Positions 47,601 through 60,179 of a DNA stretch of 64,000 bases are shown here, piece by piece. The translations under genes were made by a program, and so were the position numbers. The notes below the pieces were generated by a model. That model made no database searches, had not been told where the DNA came from, and saw only the letters and a list, made by a program, of their open reading frames with translations. The stretch comes from Sycobia sp. Sy_11. Its lineage: Eukaryota; Arthropoda; Insecta; Hymenoptera; Epichrysomallidae. The stretch is from contig JACCIC010000062.1 in the NCBI GenBank assembly GCA_018907035.1, forward strand, positions 1,328,501-1,392,500, read 5' to 3'. Position 1 is the first letter of the stretch, and each line of letters starts with the position of its first letter.

Positions 47601-48372
47601 AGCCTCAGTGTATATGGCAGAATGCGCTGCCATTTCTAAATCACTAGATATTGCTTTAGATAATCCAGACTATAACTATGTAATCTTTTCCGATTCACTA
47701 AGTGCTCTAGAAAAACTTTAAACAAGAAATATTAAGAAGTTAGAAAATCCCAATACACTAGAAATTAAAAAAAAATACAATGAATTTTCGTCTCTATATC
47801 CTGAATACTTTATTAATTTTGTCTGGGTGCCCTCTCACATAGGCATAAATGGTAATGAACGTGTGGATAGCCTTGCAAAAATAGCTGCCTCTCGAAAGCA
47901 AGAACAAAATGTAATTCTACCATTTACCAATTTTTACGAGGAATATAATAAATGTCTAAAAAATCAAACAAGGTCTATAGTAATTGAAAAAGGTTTAAAG
48001 ATTGGTAAAAAATACTTTGCCAATTTTTATACAAACAGCAATGAACCCTGGTACAAAAGATCTAACCTCGCGCGACAAAAAATTGTAACAATCAACAGAT
48101 GCAGGGCAGACCATTACAACCTGTCAGCATCTTTAGCTAGAGTAGGTATAATAGATAACGCGAGATGCACATGCAATAATGAAATTCAAGATCTTAATCG
48201 TATCCTCTGGCAGTGCAGCCTGTACGATGCTGAAAGGCTGGAAATAGTTAAAAATTTGAGCAAACTTAAACTTTATCTTCCCCTTAACATTGAAAGTCTT
48301 TTAATGGAACCTAATAGCGCAGCGTGTCAATGTATCTGCGCATTCTTCGAAAAATGTAAATTATTAATTTAA
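44643..48372 (+). pseudogene. LINE Y1 ORF2: endonuclease, RT, RNase H, C-terminal zinc finger
   Basis: ORF2 starts at ATG 44643. The endonuclease has LLFWNARTL, VETWLTE, GDFNAHNQVWNC, SNLDLIISS and GSDHFPIIFEV. One in-frame TGA (45000-45002) interrupts it. RT follows with NSSPGLDRIDFEV, GVRPIALTS, ESQSGFRKDKS, then after a frameshift near 46340 AAFLDIRGAFDNVNC, and a stop just after GVP. The catalytic motif reads FAND instead of YADD. RNase H keeps all expected acidic positions (YTDGSK, MAECAAIS, FSDSLSAL, NGNERVDSLAK), although TGA near 47554 and TAA near 47719 cut the frame. The C-terminus (47827-48372) has VPSHIGING, RCRADHYNLSASLARV and a C-x-C...C finger. It is dead but easy to reconstruct by alignment. 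Confidence 0.9.
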
Positions 48373-48444
48373 AAAATGTAAAACACCATATTTTGTATAT
48401 CGGTAAATGTATGACGTATGTATGTAGCTAGTTATCAGCTGTAT

Positions 48445-48465
48445 AAGTCTTTTATATAAAGACTT
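48445..48465 (+). other. Stem-loop at LINE Y1 3' end
   Basis: AAGTCTTT (48445-48452) and AAAGACTT (48458-48465) form a perfect 8-bp stem 10 bases before the A tail. In LINEs, 3' hairpins can be recognised by the reverse transcriptase; here that role is inferred from position. Confidence 0.6.
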
Positions 48466-48499
48466 GATTGCTTATAAAAAAAAAATTACATAACGGCAT

Positions 48500-50845
48500 A
48501 TCTTAATTTTCTACTTTTAAAGCATAATTTTAAATGAAATAAAGTCCATATTTCCTCATGATGTGTTAAGATTTAATAAATTATGTACAATACTTTTGCA
48601 ATGCCCACTGTGGCGTATAAATCGAAGAATATCTTCCGTGTTGGCGTTTTACACTTGAGCTATATGCAGGCATTGCATTGAATCCTAAAATAATACAGCC
48701 ATACGATGGGGCGAAAGTGGAACACGCGCACCACTTGCTCGTCTTCATTCCAACTTTTCGGTCCAACGATTCACTCGGTGCCTCTTTGTTTCTCGAAGTG
48801 TTTTTTAGACTGCTTTTGCGGCGCTGAAAGACAGACCGCAAGCGATTAACGGGTCTCTCTTTCGTATATTCTCCGCCCAAGAAGTCGACTGATCGCGCGT
48901 CTTCGTATCGAGCGGGTCAAAGGGTGCCCGGCTGCACGAACGCAATCTGCGAGTGACTGCACATCTACTATATCGACGGATCTACATAGAAACAATCGTC
49001 TCGTTTATTATTATTCGCGCTGCCGAAACTAAACACTACTGGTACTATCGTTACTTTTGAGTACCGGTACTGCCGATTTTGCTCGAAAATTCACTGCGGC
49101 AGCGTATTCCTGTGTCCTGAGTTCTGTTGTTTTTTAGCTCAAGCTGCTCATTCCTGATATATGTATACAGGCAAGTGAAAGTTTTAGATGCGTGAAAAAT
49201 ATAAAAATATATGAATGCTTGTTTATTGGCAATAGAATTTTTTAGAAGAAAAGAAATCTAACTTTTCGATTAACAATTTCACGACGAACGAAAATTCGAG
49301 GTAAAAAGTAGTCAAGAATTTTTTTGCAATCAGTTTTTTATGAGGAAGGTTCGTGTAAAAATACGAGGGGAAAGATTTAAAAACAATTGAAATTTGTATA
49401 AGACTTCAATACTAAAAATGAAAAATCCCTCGTAATTGTCTTGTTTTCCAACCTGCTTCTCGCTCAACAAGTTATTTCGAACCAATGCATAATTGTAAAC
49501 TGATCAATTTCATTTGATCTGTACATCCGTGTGCCTAAATCTATTTCTCAACCTAAATCAGTGTGCGTAAACTTTCCACAATTTATTATACGCAGCCGTT
49601 TGATACGAGTATGTAAAACAAAGAACAGCAAGAAAAACAAATTGTTTTTGATTCGGTTACACGTCACAACGAACGAAAAACTCGAATCCTAATGAGCCCT
49701 CTCGATGAAGCATGCGCAAGGAAGACCTAATCGTTCGAATTATAAAGCTACGCGCGGGCACGCACGCATCGTGCTCACGTGCAACCTACTCTCTTATAAC
49801 GAATGAGCGATGCGCGGGAGGAGAGGGGAAGCGACATGTGCTACGCCTCGCTCTTTGGCGCAGCACGCGGCGAGCCGCGGTTAACGGTATACGTACGGGG
49901 CTTCATGATTGACTAATGCTCAAAATTGGGATTTCAGAAGGAATAAGTGCGCGCCACGTCGGCATATGCATATACGACTGCGCGTCTACTTTTCTTTTTG
50001 CTTCCGCCCGCGGGAGAGGCGACGCGACGCAACGGTCCGGCCCGCGCATGAAATATGCAACCTGAATCGCGATAAACTGAATTGATGCAGCGTGAAATGT
50101 TTCGTTTTTCGGTGAGATGCGCACTGCTTGGCGAAGCTTTGCGTCTGTTCCTGTTTCTTTTTTAGCTTTTAATTAAATGCATGTATTCGGTGGACTAAAT
50201 AAATATATTTTGCTGCAACTGCCCTCCCCCTCTCCCTTTCACGCGGTCTTTCGAATTTCATTGATAAACCGATAAAATCATTCTGATCTGCTACTAAGTG
50301 CAGATTATGCGCATAGTTTTATCTGGATTTTGAAAGTTCGAGTGTAGCATGTTCTTTTAAATATATTATCGTTATCGATGTTTATTGCTGTAAGATAATA
50401 ATTACGATTGAGTATAAATAATTGACGGTATAATTATTTCTTACGTCAACGTCAAACGTAAAATATCGTGTAAGACATTTACGCACAAACTGAAGGATTC
50501 GTATTTCTCTAAACTACCTAAATTATATGCTTAAAAATTTGCGCGTGTAAAACTGTGAACTCATACGTTATTTCTCATCTTAACATATACATGTATTATA
50601 AATACATTTAATTGTATATTTGTATGAAATCAAATAAACAGAATTAACAGAATGATTTATAATTATATATCTGGATAATATATATTATTCATATTATATC
50701 TAAATTTTCCATATAAATATTCTATAACTGTCTATTCCATATTTATATGCTAAATCTATGCGTCTATATCTATTATACAGATTTAATCTTACGAAAAAGA
50801 TATATTTTTATGTCATACCCTGAAGTTTATTCTTAATATCTTTTC
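48500..50845. other. Intergenic stretch with GC-rich patches
   Basis: GC-richer patches lie at 48590-49110 and 49680-50150. A 99-residue minus frame (48581-48880) has no recognisable domain, and open frames at 49712-50124 overlap on both strands. Nothing can be called a gene. Confidence 0.35.
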
Positions 50846-50849
50846 AGTT

Positions 50850-51200
50850 AAACTAACTTCAAGTTTGGTCCTTGAAGATGCACCGCCGTAGCGGTTCGAA
50901 ATGCCGGTATCAAAGGAAAATTTAAATTTAAGGTGGTCGAAGTAATCAGGTTCTCCTTTGCTAACATAGAATATAACTTCTTTTTGCTAATTTTATTCTT
51001 TTTAATTTTTTATCTAATTTTATTTTATTTTCAGTAGTACTTTTCATTTCAGATTCTTCGGGGACGTTCATAAACAAGGACATGTCATTATTTTAGTATA
51101 ATATATTATAGTATATATATATATTGTTGACCAATAAAAATATTTATTAATTTAATGAAAAACAGTCGACATAAGTATAATTTTTAATTTTTAAATTGAT
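50850..51200 (+). repeat. Penelope-type terminal repeat (copy 6)
   Basis: Same block order as the 14.84-kb copy: a hairpin motif (50871-50902), AATTTAAGGTGGT, an AT-rich spacer, GATTCTTCGGGGACGTTCAT, a shortened GGACATGTCATT, then CAATAAAAATATTTATTAAT and CAGTCGACATAAG. It stands alone. Confidence 0.75.
50871..50902 (+). other. Hammerhead-like hairpin motif (copy 6)
   Basis: The core reads TTGAAGA. It is followed by a longer stem than at 14.84 kb: ACCGC (50882-50886), loop CGTA, GCGGT (50891-50895), then TC and GAAA. Two extra complementary bases, one on each side, extend the stem, which fits selection on structure. Confidence 0.4.
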
Positions 51201-51209
51201 AAGAAATTT

Positions 51210-52430
51210 AAAAACAAAGTAAAAAATATAAGATCATAATTGAATTAGACTGAATTTGTAAAATATAGATCAGTAAGAAATTTAACTTTAATAAAAAAAA
51301 AAAAAACAGTGCAAATTATAATATTGAATATGAAGTTTTCCATGAAAAGAGAGCACGTGTTCATATACGTCATTAACGTGTTCATTAAGTCATTAACTTG
51401 CAATGTAAACACATCTAACCTTAACCGAAATTACATAACCTATTTTGTCCAGGCTATCTAAGTCGCTTAAATATTATCAGAAGCTTTCATTTATAGAAGT
51501 CGACACGCTTTTCTTTTTAATTAAAAATTCAATCTTTAATATTGTTTGAAAGTGTTGTTATGACTTTTTATTTCAATTAAATCATTTATTATTTTTATTA
51601 CTTATTTTTTAACTTAATTGTTTAGTACGTTTAATCTTTTTCTTTGTCGTTTAATTTTTTATCATTTTTTTCGAATGTATGGTTTCAAATTAATTTAATT
51701 CTTAATTTACTTTTAATTTTAAACCTTTTAGTTTTATTTAAAGTTTGTTTTAACGAATTCAAATATTTAATTTATATTAAGACTTAAATTTGAGTGCAAT
51801 GAATCCTATAGAAGACTGCGTCTTCGACATGTTTAAAAAGTCGAAGTCTCAATATTACGATATGTATGAATTTTTCTTAACAAAATGCCCTTTGCAACTT
51901 GAGTATTCAATTTATTTATTAAGATTTAAAAAATAATTCTACAAAATATTGTTTTATATATGTATTCTTATCGGACAGTTTGCATCAAGATTGTATTAAA
52001 TTTAATTCAAAAGTTGAAAATCATTAATATAAATGTGCTACGCATCACAGTCATCTAAAAAAACGTTGAAAAATTATGAAATTTAACATTACATGTGGTG
52101 AAAATTATTTATAAATAACATAAAATATATTGAATAAGAACCATCCTGACAAATTTATAAAGTATGTATACATGTTCTCCAATAAAAGGCTAGTCAACAA
52201 AACTTTATTTCCACACCTTGATGACATAAACAAGTTCTCCTGGATCTTCACCGAAATTTTTCTTTCTATTTCTTTATTATACTAGTTTTGTACAAGTCGT
52301 TCAAAGAAGAGCAAAAAAAGAAAAAAGCGAGAAATATTATAGTGCCTAACACACGTGGCGTCGCGGAGCTTTCGACACTGGCATTGAAACCGATAGTGAC
52401 TTTGGCCCCGAAAAATGTTTACCGAATCCC
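51210..52430. other. AT-rich stretch without recognised features
   Basis: No gene or mobile-element signature was seen here. Confidence 0.45.
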
Positions 52431-52439
52431 TGCTTTTGT

Positions 52440-52612
<173 letters not shown>

Positions 52613-53877
52613 CTCGCGAACTTTCCGTTGTGGTCTCCGCTGTAAATATATAAGCGGTTAACGTGATTACACACACAGACACACACATGCGCGCGCGCAA
52701 ATATAAAGTGAGTGTTAATATGTACTTTCTGTATGTATGGAGTAGGCGTGATGTGAAAGTTGGCTCAACGAATATAACAGCCGAAGCTGCCAACACTAAG
52801 CTAGATCGCTTTTGCAGTGCCACGGAGAAATTTCACACTGAACTTGCCGCCGAACTCTTTTCGCTCTACTGCGTAATATGCGATTGTTGTACGCATACGC
52901 GCGCACGTACACGATATACCGTTCGAGTTTTCTAGATATTTTAATAAGAAATCTATAGGAGATGGAATTTAATTTTTTATTTTGATCAAATTACTTTTTG
53001 TATAATATAAGAAATTACTAATGTACTCTATTCCTTTACTATTTGATTTTTAAACTTGATAATTTACTATTGAAATATTTTGCTCGATGGCATATTAAAT
53101 TACAGGAAAGCAATTATTATTGCCCACTGGAAGCAGCCCGAGTGACTGATTACAAACCGAAACCTTTAATAACATTTTGATGGACCTCGAAAAATTACTG
53201 ATTGCAATCATTACTATAATACATAATTATTATTACTGTAATGACAACGCATGGTAATCGGTAGATTTCTAACGCCTGGAGTTTTTTTCTATCTATTTCA
53301 TTCCGTTCTCGGTTATTTGCATCAAAATTTCGGTTCGTTAACCCATGGAGAAAGTTCGAAAAATGCGGTTACGAATCGGCTTGTAAAGAAAGCTGTTAAC
53401 TATGCAGATAATGAAATAAGGCGCTATTATGTTTATTATTATTTAACCGATGTTCTCATAATTATTTGTTGTAATCGGTAAATTTTTTTACAAAACACCT
53501 ATATTAATTTTATAGTAGATTTTCTGCTTATATCCATTTGAATATTTAACAATACTAATTTCAACAGTATGCTAAAAAAATTGATTACTTGAAGATAATG
53601 CAAGTATAGTACGTTAGTTGGTTTTTATCATTTGAAATCAGACTTTCAAACAATCAAACTTATTCTCAAATTCAGAATGATTGATCACCAAAATTTATAG
53701 ACTGCTTAATGTAATTGTACACAATATCATTTAATAAATATAAAGTGTAATAATCATTGAAATTCTAATCAGTCTTACATATTTTAAAACTCTGAAAGTC
53801 AATTAGGAGTTTGATAATAAAAATTAAAATATATTTTTGATAGTTAATACTTATTTAAACATAAACAAAAAATAATT

Positions 53878-53879
<2 letters not shown>

Positions 53880-53922
<43 letters not shown>
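53880..53922. repeat. (TA)n microsatellite
   Basis: About 43 bases of uninterrupted TA. Confidence 0.95.
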
Positions 53923-53924
<2 letters not shown>

Positions 53925-54746
53925 TGTATAATATATTTTGACTTTGAATAGACAGATTATCATTGAATTTGAATTTTTCTATTATTAATACAATAATATT
54001 TAAAAATACATGTAATTTTGTGTTTAACGTCTTTTCTTATCTACTTGATTAAATCAATGCATCCATAGAAATGAAAAATTATTTGAACATCGTTTAAAAC
54101 ATTACAAAATTACAAAATTCTATTTGAAAGAGCGCTCGAATACTTTGACGGAAGCCTTATCGCGAATCGTTCCCATGCTATATTTAGTATAGTCAGATAG
54201 CGTACTATCTATGTATATGAATTCGATGGCATAGATCGATAAATTGCATTTAAAAAAATTTTATTATTAAAACACGTAATCAGGATAATAATACCAATAT
54301 TGAAAAAGTATTACAAGCGTATTACTAGTAAACGATTATCGAAGCGCTCTATATTTATACGGGTATAAGAATAGCAAAACGCGTATACTTTGTATAAAGT
54401 AGTTAAATAATTAAAAAGATACGCGGAGGCCATCGTTTTTTGATATGATATTCTTTATATATCAACTGATTCGTTGAACATATCGAAACAGCCAATAACA
54501 ATTTTTTGATAAAATAACTTAAAGCAAGCCTTAATGAATGGTACGGAAAAAGCAAAAAATAGTCCTGCGAGCAGGGCATGAAGGGGCATATACGTACATA
54601 AAACAATGAACTTTCCATATCATTCGGCGCACCGTGCGCGACCTCGGTGTACTCACGCCACTTTTAATATTTGCCATCGATTATGAAGCAAACGCATATG
54701 CATACGTATATGCAGTCGGAATTACGAAAGAGCCCCCGCTGTGTGC

Positions 54747-54750
<4 letters not shown>

Positions 54751-54801
<51 letters not shown>
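54751..54801. repeat. (TA)n microsatellite
   Basis: About 50 bases of uninterrupted TA. Confidence 0.95.
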
Positions 54802-54805
<4 letters not shown>

Positions 54806-55275
54806 TATCAAAGATGTAGGCGACCCCGTCGTGCGTGTATATATAGGCATACATATATCAATACCGTTAGATTTTCACCGCGCGAGCTCGGCTTTCTTCC
54901 GGCTTTTTACTCGCTTCCGTGCACATCGCACACCTAGTTCTACGCCACATTGACGACTGGCAAAGAGCTATGAGCTATTGTCCGCTGGGCGCGAATGACC
55001 TCGCGGCTTCTTTGGCGTTTACCGTTCCACTCTGCGCTGCGGGCCATCGTCACCTCGAATATGTAGTTCAGAGCGTTATTTAATAAGTGTCTTCGAGTCT
55101 CAACGGTGGGTCGGTTTTCTTTTCAAAGTCGGATCGTTTCTCGACGTATTTCATCGTCCTAGTTTTTTTTAAATTCGAAATACCTTAAATATAAAATAAG
55201 AATTAATAAATAAAATACTAAATACTATAAAATTGTAAATCCGTTGATTTTTGTACGATCTACCCGATATAATTA

Positions 55276-56533
55276 TTGGGTGTACGAGTAAGTTTCTACT
55301 CTTTTTTATTTAAAATCTGAGGTTTTATTATGAAAACATGGATAGATATCCTTTATTCAAAGTATCATCCATCGGAAGCTGTAACTTCTTCTCATTTTTC
55401 TGTCAATTTATAAATTCCGGACCGAAAAAATTTGTCGTTTGTCGAGCCCAAGAACGTATCAAGCCAATCTTGGATTCCTTCTACTGAACTGAAGTGTATT
55501 TCTATAAAAACATTCTGTATTGATCGAAACAAGTGGTAGTTACATGATGATGCCAAGTCTGGACTGTAAGGCGGACGAGGCAGAATTCCTATCCATTATT
55601 CTCCAAATAGTTTTTGACCGAAGCCGCAACATGTAGCTGAGCGTTATCGTGATGGAAAATGACAGGCTCATGCTTGGTCTCATATTCTGACCGTTTTTTC
55701 TGTAATGCCCGCTTTAAACGAATAAGTTGGGTTTGATACAATAGTCCCTTTATGATTTGACCACAAGGAAGCAGTTCGTAGTATACGAGCATGACATTAT
55801 TTACGTGAATATTTCGTTGTGGCGTCGACTGATCTGGGTCGCCGTACTTTGTATACACTTTTCTGCGTTTACGGTTATCATAATAAATAAATTGTGCATC
55901 ACCAATGACGATACGATGCAAAAATGACTTATTTTTATACCGTTGCAGCAAAATTTCGGACTTACAAAATCACCGATTGCCGCTCTCTTGTTTCAATTCG
56001 TTCGACACCCAGTTTCCAAACTTTTGAATGAATCCCAATGTCTTTGGACGCTAGGAAATAGCTTTTGCGTGACCAACAATGATGCAATAGTTCTTGAATC
56101 TGACACGGATCCTCAATCATCAAAGCGTCTAATTGCTCGTCTTCAAAACTTTTCGGCTTTTGAGCGATCCTTAGCCAACTTCAAAATTACCACTTTTGAA
56201 CCGTTTAAAGCACTCGCGGCACGCCGATTCACCAATATATTTGGCCCCATAAGTTTTCAAGGCAAACGATAGGCCTTGACGACACCTTTCCTCATATTAA
56301 AGAATAGAAGCAGCGCTTCCCGCAAATGACGTTTATTTGGTTTTACTGATAACTTGCCATGATTTTGGCATCCAGAAAATAAACGACACGGAAAGAAATC
56401 CTCAAATATAATGGTGCAAAGTTGTTGACAGATATATAACCTACTGATATAATACATGACGTTTGACATTTCTGCCCGGGATCCACTGGTGACGCTATCT
56501 TAACAAATGCTGGAAACTTACTTGTAGACCCAC
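55276..56533 (-). mobile_element. mariner element 1 with terminal inverted repeats
   Basis: The ends are inverted repeats of about 21 bp. The left starts TTGGGTGTACGAGTAAGTTT and the right, read inward, starts GTGGGTCTACAAGTAAGTTT. Both are flanked by TA (55274-55275 and 56534-56535), the duplication made by Tc1/mariner elements. The length of 1258 bp is typical of mariner. The transposase lies on the minus strand. Confidence 0.88.
55300..56480 (-). pseudogene. mariner element 1 transposase
   Basis: The minus strand starts near 56469. After a decayed N-terminal helix-turn-helix region (CRECFKRFKSGNFEV in a shifted frame near 56200) comes a readable catalytic part (55951-55589). It contains LLQRYKNKSFLHRIVIGDA with the first catalytic Asp, TPQRNIHVNNVMLVYYELL, and HHDNAQLHVAASVKNYLE with the second. 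The third Asp region (PPYSPDLA followed by NYHLFRSI) lies further on, near 55500-55590, in broken frames. The enzyme would cut and rejoin element ends. Several frameshifts make it inactive. Confidence 0.85.
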
Positions 56534-56539
56534 TATATT

Positions 56540-56984
56540 ATCTTTTTGCATCGTATATATGTATTTACAGCAGTAAAGAAGAGTTTCTTTGATTTTAATT
56601 TTAATTTTTTGACCATAAATTTTGCTCACTAAAGTTTTATATTTACTCATATTTATCAAGCGCTAGGATTAACGAAAATTTATTCTTATTCGATTCGAAG
56701 AATAACGAAAAGTTATTCTTGACAAAATACTCTTTCACTTCCCAATGAGCAAGCGAGATATAATATATACTATATCAAATTCATGATTCGGTATTATTTT
56801 ATATTAGATTTCATGTTCAATCTCTTTGGATCTAGAACAATAATAACAGTTGGTTTTCTTCCTTTAAATCTGTATAAAGTAAGAGTATGCTGTAATAGCG
56901 ATGCATAATTTTATACTTTATCATATAAACGTGGCAATCGGTCATGAGTGGGTCGATTAAAGTATTGATTTTATATTGTTCCGA

Positions 56985-57024
<40 letters not shown>

Positions 57025-58868
57025 GACAATTGAATATAGTTTTAGATTCTGAATGCGGGTTGAGAATAACCACTATGGGAAGTCGAGGAATCTCTATCAG
57101 TTTATTGCACGAGACGGGATTAGATGAAAATCGCCTCGGGAGAGAGGCAAGCCAGAGGTGGAAGAATTGTGAAAGCAAACACGCCCGCAAGCAATCGGAA
57201 TTGCGCTATCCATCGCCATAATAAAATGTCTTTCACCCTTTTGCCTGGATTAAACGCATTCCGTATAATATAGCCGCCGGAAATTGTCTATACGTATGCA
57301 TGTAGTAAAGGAGCTCAATGTGAAACTATTACATTTTTTTCCAACAATAATCGAGCTGTGTTTTATTATGTACAGTTGTCATTTAGCGAGCAAATTGCGA
57401 GCGGTCTCGTAAAATACTGGAGTATATCTGCGCCGAATGCTCTGTGGAGAAAAAAAGAACTCTACGGGCTTAATTTCAAATCCATTTTTGAAGAATGCAC
57501 ATATTCATATACCATGAGAATATTACTATGCGCCAAGACTTTTCCCAAATTATCGCGCGTGGCAGTTGAATGATTTCTCTTCGTTATTATATTCGAGTTA
57601 TTATATATATATATATACTCTTAGTAGCTTACAAAAATCAACGTATTTTTAACAATCGATAAATACGATAAATATTACGGTAGTACCGTAACTGAAAGAA
57701 ACATTAATACCAGGTTTTTACGACAATACGCTCCTGTATGTGCATGTATAGAGAAATTTCTAATTCCGAATTCGCGAATTGTCTTCAACGCTGTGATGTA
57801 TACGTGTATTATATAGGAATATCGCGTATTAACAAGAGCTGCACTCCAGTAATGGAACAGCGAGAGCAGTGATATATATAATACATAGTGGAGACTTTCT
57901 CGTAGTTATAATACGCTGCGCAACGATATAACTCGACATTCAAAGCTGTAATGCATCCTCTTACTTCATTCGACCCCCTTCCCATTTCTCTTTCTCGCTC
58001 TTTCTTTTCCTCTTTCACCGTACTGCGGACCAATTTCACGCGCGCCTGCCGCTGACTTTCTTCGGCAATGCATACACGAAACTTACACGTGTGGAGATTT
58101 TATGACGCCTCCAGGTGTGCGCGCACACACACCCGTATGCGTGCATCAATATATATATACAACTGTAATGGTCATGCTGTAAAACAGTTTTTGTTTACAC
58201 CGCTATAATTGCGAACTGCACAACGAGAGGCTCGATAAAAATATTTTCTCTATGTTCAAGAGCACGGCTAACGTTTGTCCGCGCTATTTTAGAGTTAATT
58301 GACTTTTTCGGCTATTTAAGTAGATTGGAGCATGTGCACGCGCATCCGTTAATTCGTGCGTCTGTTTTTAAAACGGTCTAATGAATGCGTACCTTTTCTC
58401 TCGTCTTTCTTTGACTTTTCTTTGTTTTGTTTTAGGAGTTGTACTTCCTTACCTGTAATTTCAGAAGCGTTGAAAGAAAAGTTCGAGTAGAAATTTAAGT
58501 CTCTCTCCCCATCATCTAAAAAAAAGAACATATACAGCACATATGCATTTTAATTGAAAATATGAAGTATATTGCCGGAACATATAAACACTTGCTAAGT
58601 CGAAAAACGTAACGTTAATGTACGTGCTATAATAATAACTTGAAAAAAGTACGGTTTAGCTGAACGATTGCGTAAAAGCGGGAGTATTTGTTATTACAAA
58701 ATAGAAACTTATGTAAAATATATTTCCGGAAAAATTTTAAGAAAAATACTTCGGAAACAACTATTATGTTACGTGAATTATATAGTAAACAGTCTGATGT
58801 AAGCAGAAATTTAAGTACCACCGAAAAACGGTGTATTGAAGAACTTCGGTTTATATTACAGAGAGAAG
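56540..58868. other. Intergenic stretch without recognised genes
   Basis: Short frames of 60-92 residues on both strands show no recognisable sequence. One (TA)n array is listed separately, and a CA-rich tract lies near 58120. Confidence 0.4.
56986..57022. repeat. (TA)n microsatellite
   Basis: About 37 bases of uninterrupted TA. Confidence 0.95.
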
Positions 58869-58872
58869 AGTA

Positions 58873-60173
58873 ACATATGATCAAATTTGACCAGGACTGG
58901 TGCATTTAAACTCCGCACGTAAACTGAATCCGCAAAAAATCTTTTTTTTTCTATATTGGTACAACCTTTCTTGATGTCCGTGTGAAATTTGAGCGCCCTA
59001 TCTTTATTAGTGTGTGTTTGACAGCTGTTTGTTTACGACGCAAAAAGTTTGACTGGCGATATTGACTATCGAAAAAAAGTTAATTAACGAGTTTACTTGA
59101 AATTTTGTGTTTCCAATGCAATTACGACAATGGAATCGTTGAAAATGTTGCAGAAGTGTATTGGGAAGTCTACTTTATTGCGAACGCAAGTATTTGAGTG
59201 GCACAAAGCATTCAGTAAAGGTCGTGAAGTCGTCGAAAACTTGCTTTATGCAAGTCGCCCATCCACCTCTCTTATCGTCGATAGCATCGAAAAAGTTGAG
59301 GAAATATGGTGCTCTAAAATCTAGGTCAGATAGCAGAGGCTCTCAACGTCTCTTATGAATCGACTCAACATATTTTGGTTAATGTTTTGCATATGAAGCA
59401 TGTCAATGCTAGACTCGTTCAAAATATCTGAATCTTTTGCAAAAACAACGTCGACTAGAAGTCGCAAAAGAGACGCTTCAAAGCATAGCTGCGGACCCTA
59501 CATCAATCGCATCATTACTGGTGACGAGACATGGGTTTATAAATATGACGTCGAAACTGTCCAACAATCTAGCGAATGGCACTCCAAAAATGAGCTGAAA
59601 CCGAAAAAACCATGTCAAAGTCGATCGAAAATCAAGGTGATGCTCATAATTTTTTTCGATTACTATGGGGGTTCACCATGAATTCGTTCCAAGAGGTCAA
59701 ATGGTCAATAAAGAGTACTACTTCGCCGTTTTGAGGCGTCTACGTAAAGCAATTCGACGTAAACGACCAGATTCGTGAGCAGACAATTCACCGTTTATTC
59801 ATCAGGATAATGCGCCGACGCATTCCAGCATTGTGTCTGATTTTTTGACCAAACATCAAATGAAAGTCATCGCTCAGCCACCGTATTCGCCAGATTAGGC
59901 TCCCTGTGACTTTTTCCTCATTCCGACACTCAAAAATCTTCTTCGGGGAACGCACCATGAGTCCATTGAAGCCATAAAAAGTAATTCGCTAAAGGAACTA
60001 AAGACAATCTCAAGCGAGGCTTACGACAGGTGTATGGAAAATTGGATTAAGCCTTGGCATGCTTGTATTGGCTCGAAAGGAACCTATTTTGAAGACGATA
60101 ATAATGATTTGTATTAAAATACGTAAAAATATTGTTTTCTTTTTGTAAGCCTGGGTCAAATTTGATCACATGG
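58873..60173 (+). mobile_element. mariner element 2 with terminal inverted repeats
   Basis: The left end reads ACATATGATCAAATTTGACC. The right end, read inward, reads CCATGTGATCAAATTTGACC. Both are flanked by TA (58871-58872 and 60174-60175). The element is 1301 bp, the usual mariner length, with a plus-strand transposase. Its ends and protein differ clearly from mariner element 1, so two mariner subfamilies are present. Confidence 0.9.
59097..60115 (+). pseudogene. mariner element 2 transposase
   Basis: The recognisable protein begins at a TTG codon (59097) with no ATG just before it, so the start is lost. The N-terminal helix-turn-helix has TTMESLKMLQKCIGKSTLL and EWHKAFSKGREVVENL. The catalytic part includes IITGDETWVYKYDVE near 59512-59556, QSSEWHSKNELKPKKPCQ, and HQDNAPTHSSIVSDFL near 59798-59845. 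YSPD is followed by an in-frame TAG and then APCDFFLI near 59880-59920. At least two frameshifts (near 59320 and 59670) also break the frame. The C-terminal WIKPWHACI remains readable. The copy is inactive. Confidence 0.88.
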
Positions 60174-60179
60174 TATGTA

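Larger units (their letters stand above)
43169..48493 (+). mobile_element. Non-LTR retrotransposon Y1, full length with target-site duplication
   Basis: The direct repeat TTACATAA occurs at the 5' edge (43169-43176) and directly after the A-rich tail (48486-48493). This fits target-primed insertion. Between them lie a GC-richer 5' leader of about 130 bases, ORF1, a 22-base gap, ORF2, a short 3' region with a stem-loop (48445-48465), and the A tract (48476-48485). The layout is that of an I-group LINE. ORF1 and ORF2 each hold a few frame breaks, so it is a fairly recent but dead copy. Confidence 0.88.
52950..55270. other. Intergenic stretch with a GC-rich island
   Basis: AT-rich to about 54600. 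The part 54860-55110 is GC- and CpG-rich and promoter-like. No coding sequence was recognised. Confidence 0.35.

Noticed and set aside
48581..48880. 99-residue minus frame as a host gene
   Set aside because: No recognisable domain, splice context or homologous motif; kept only as part of a GC-richer patch.
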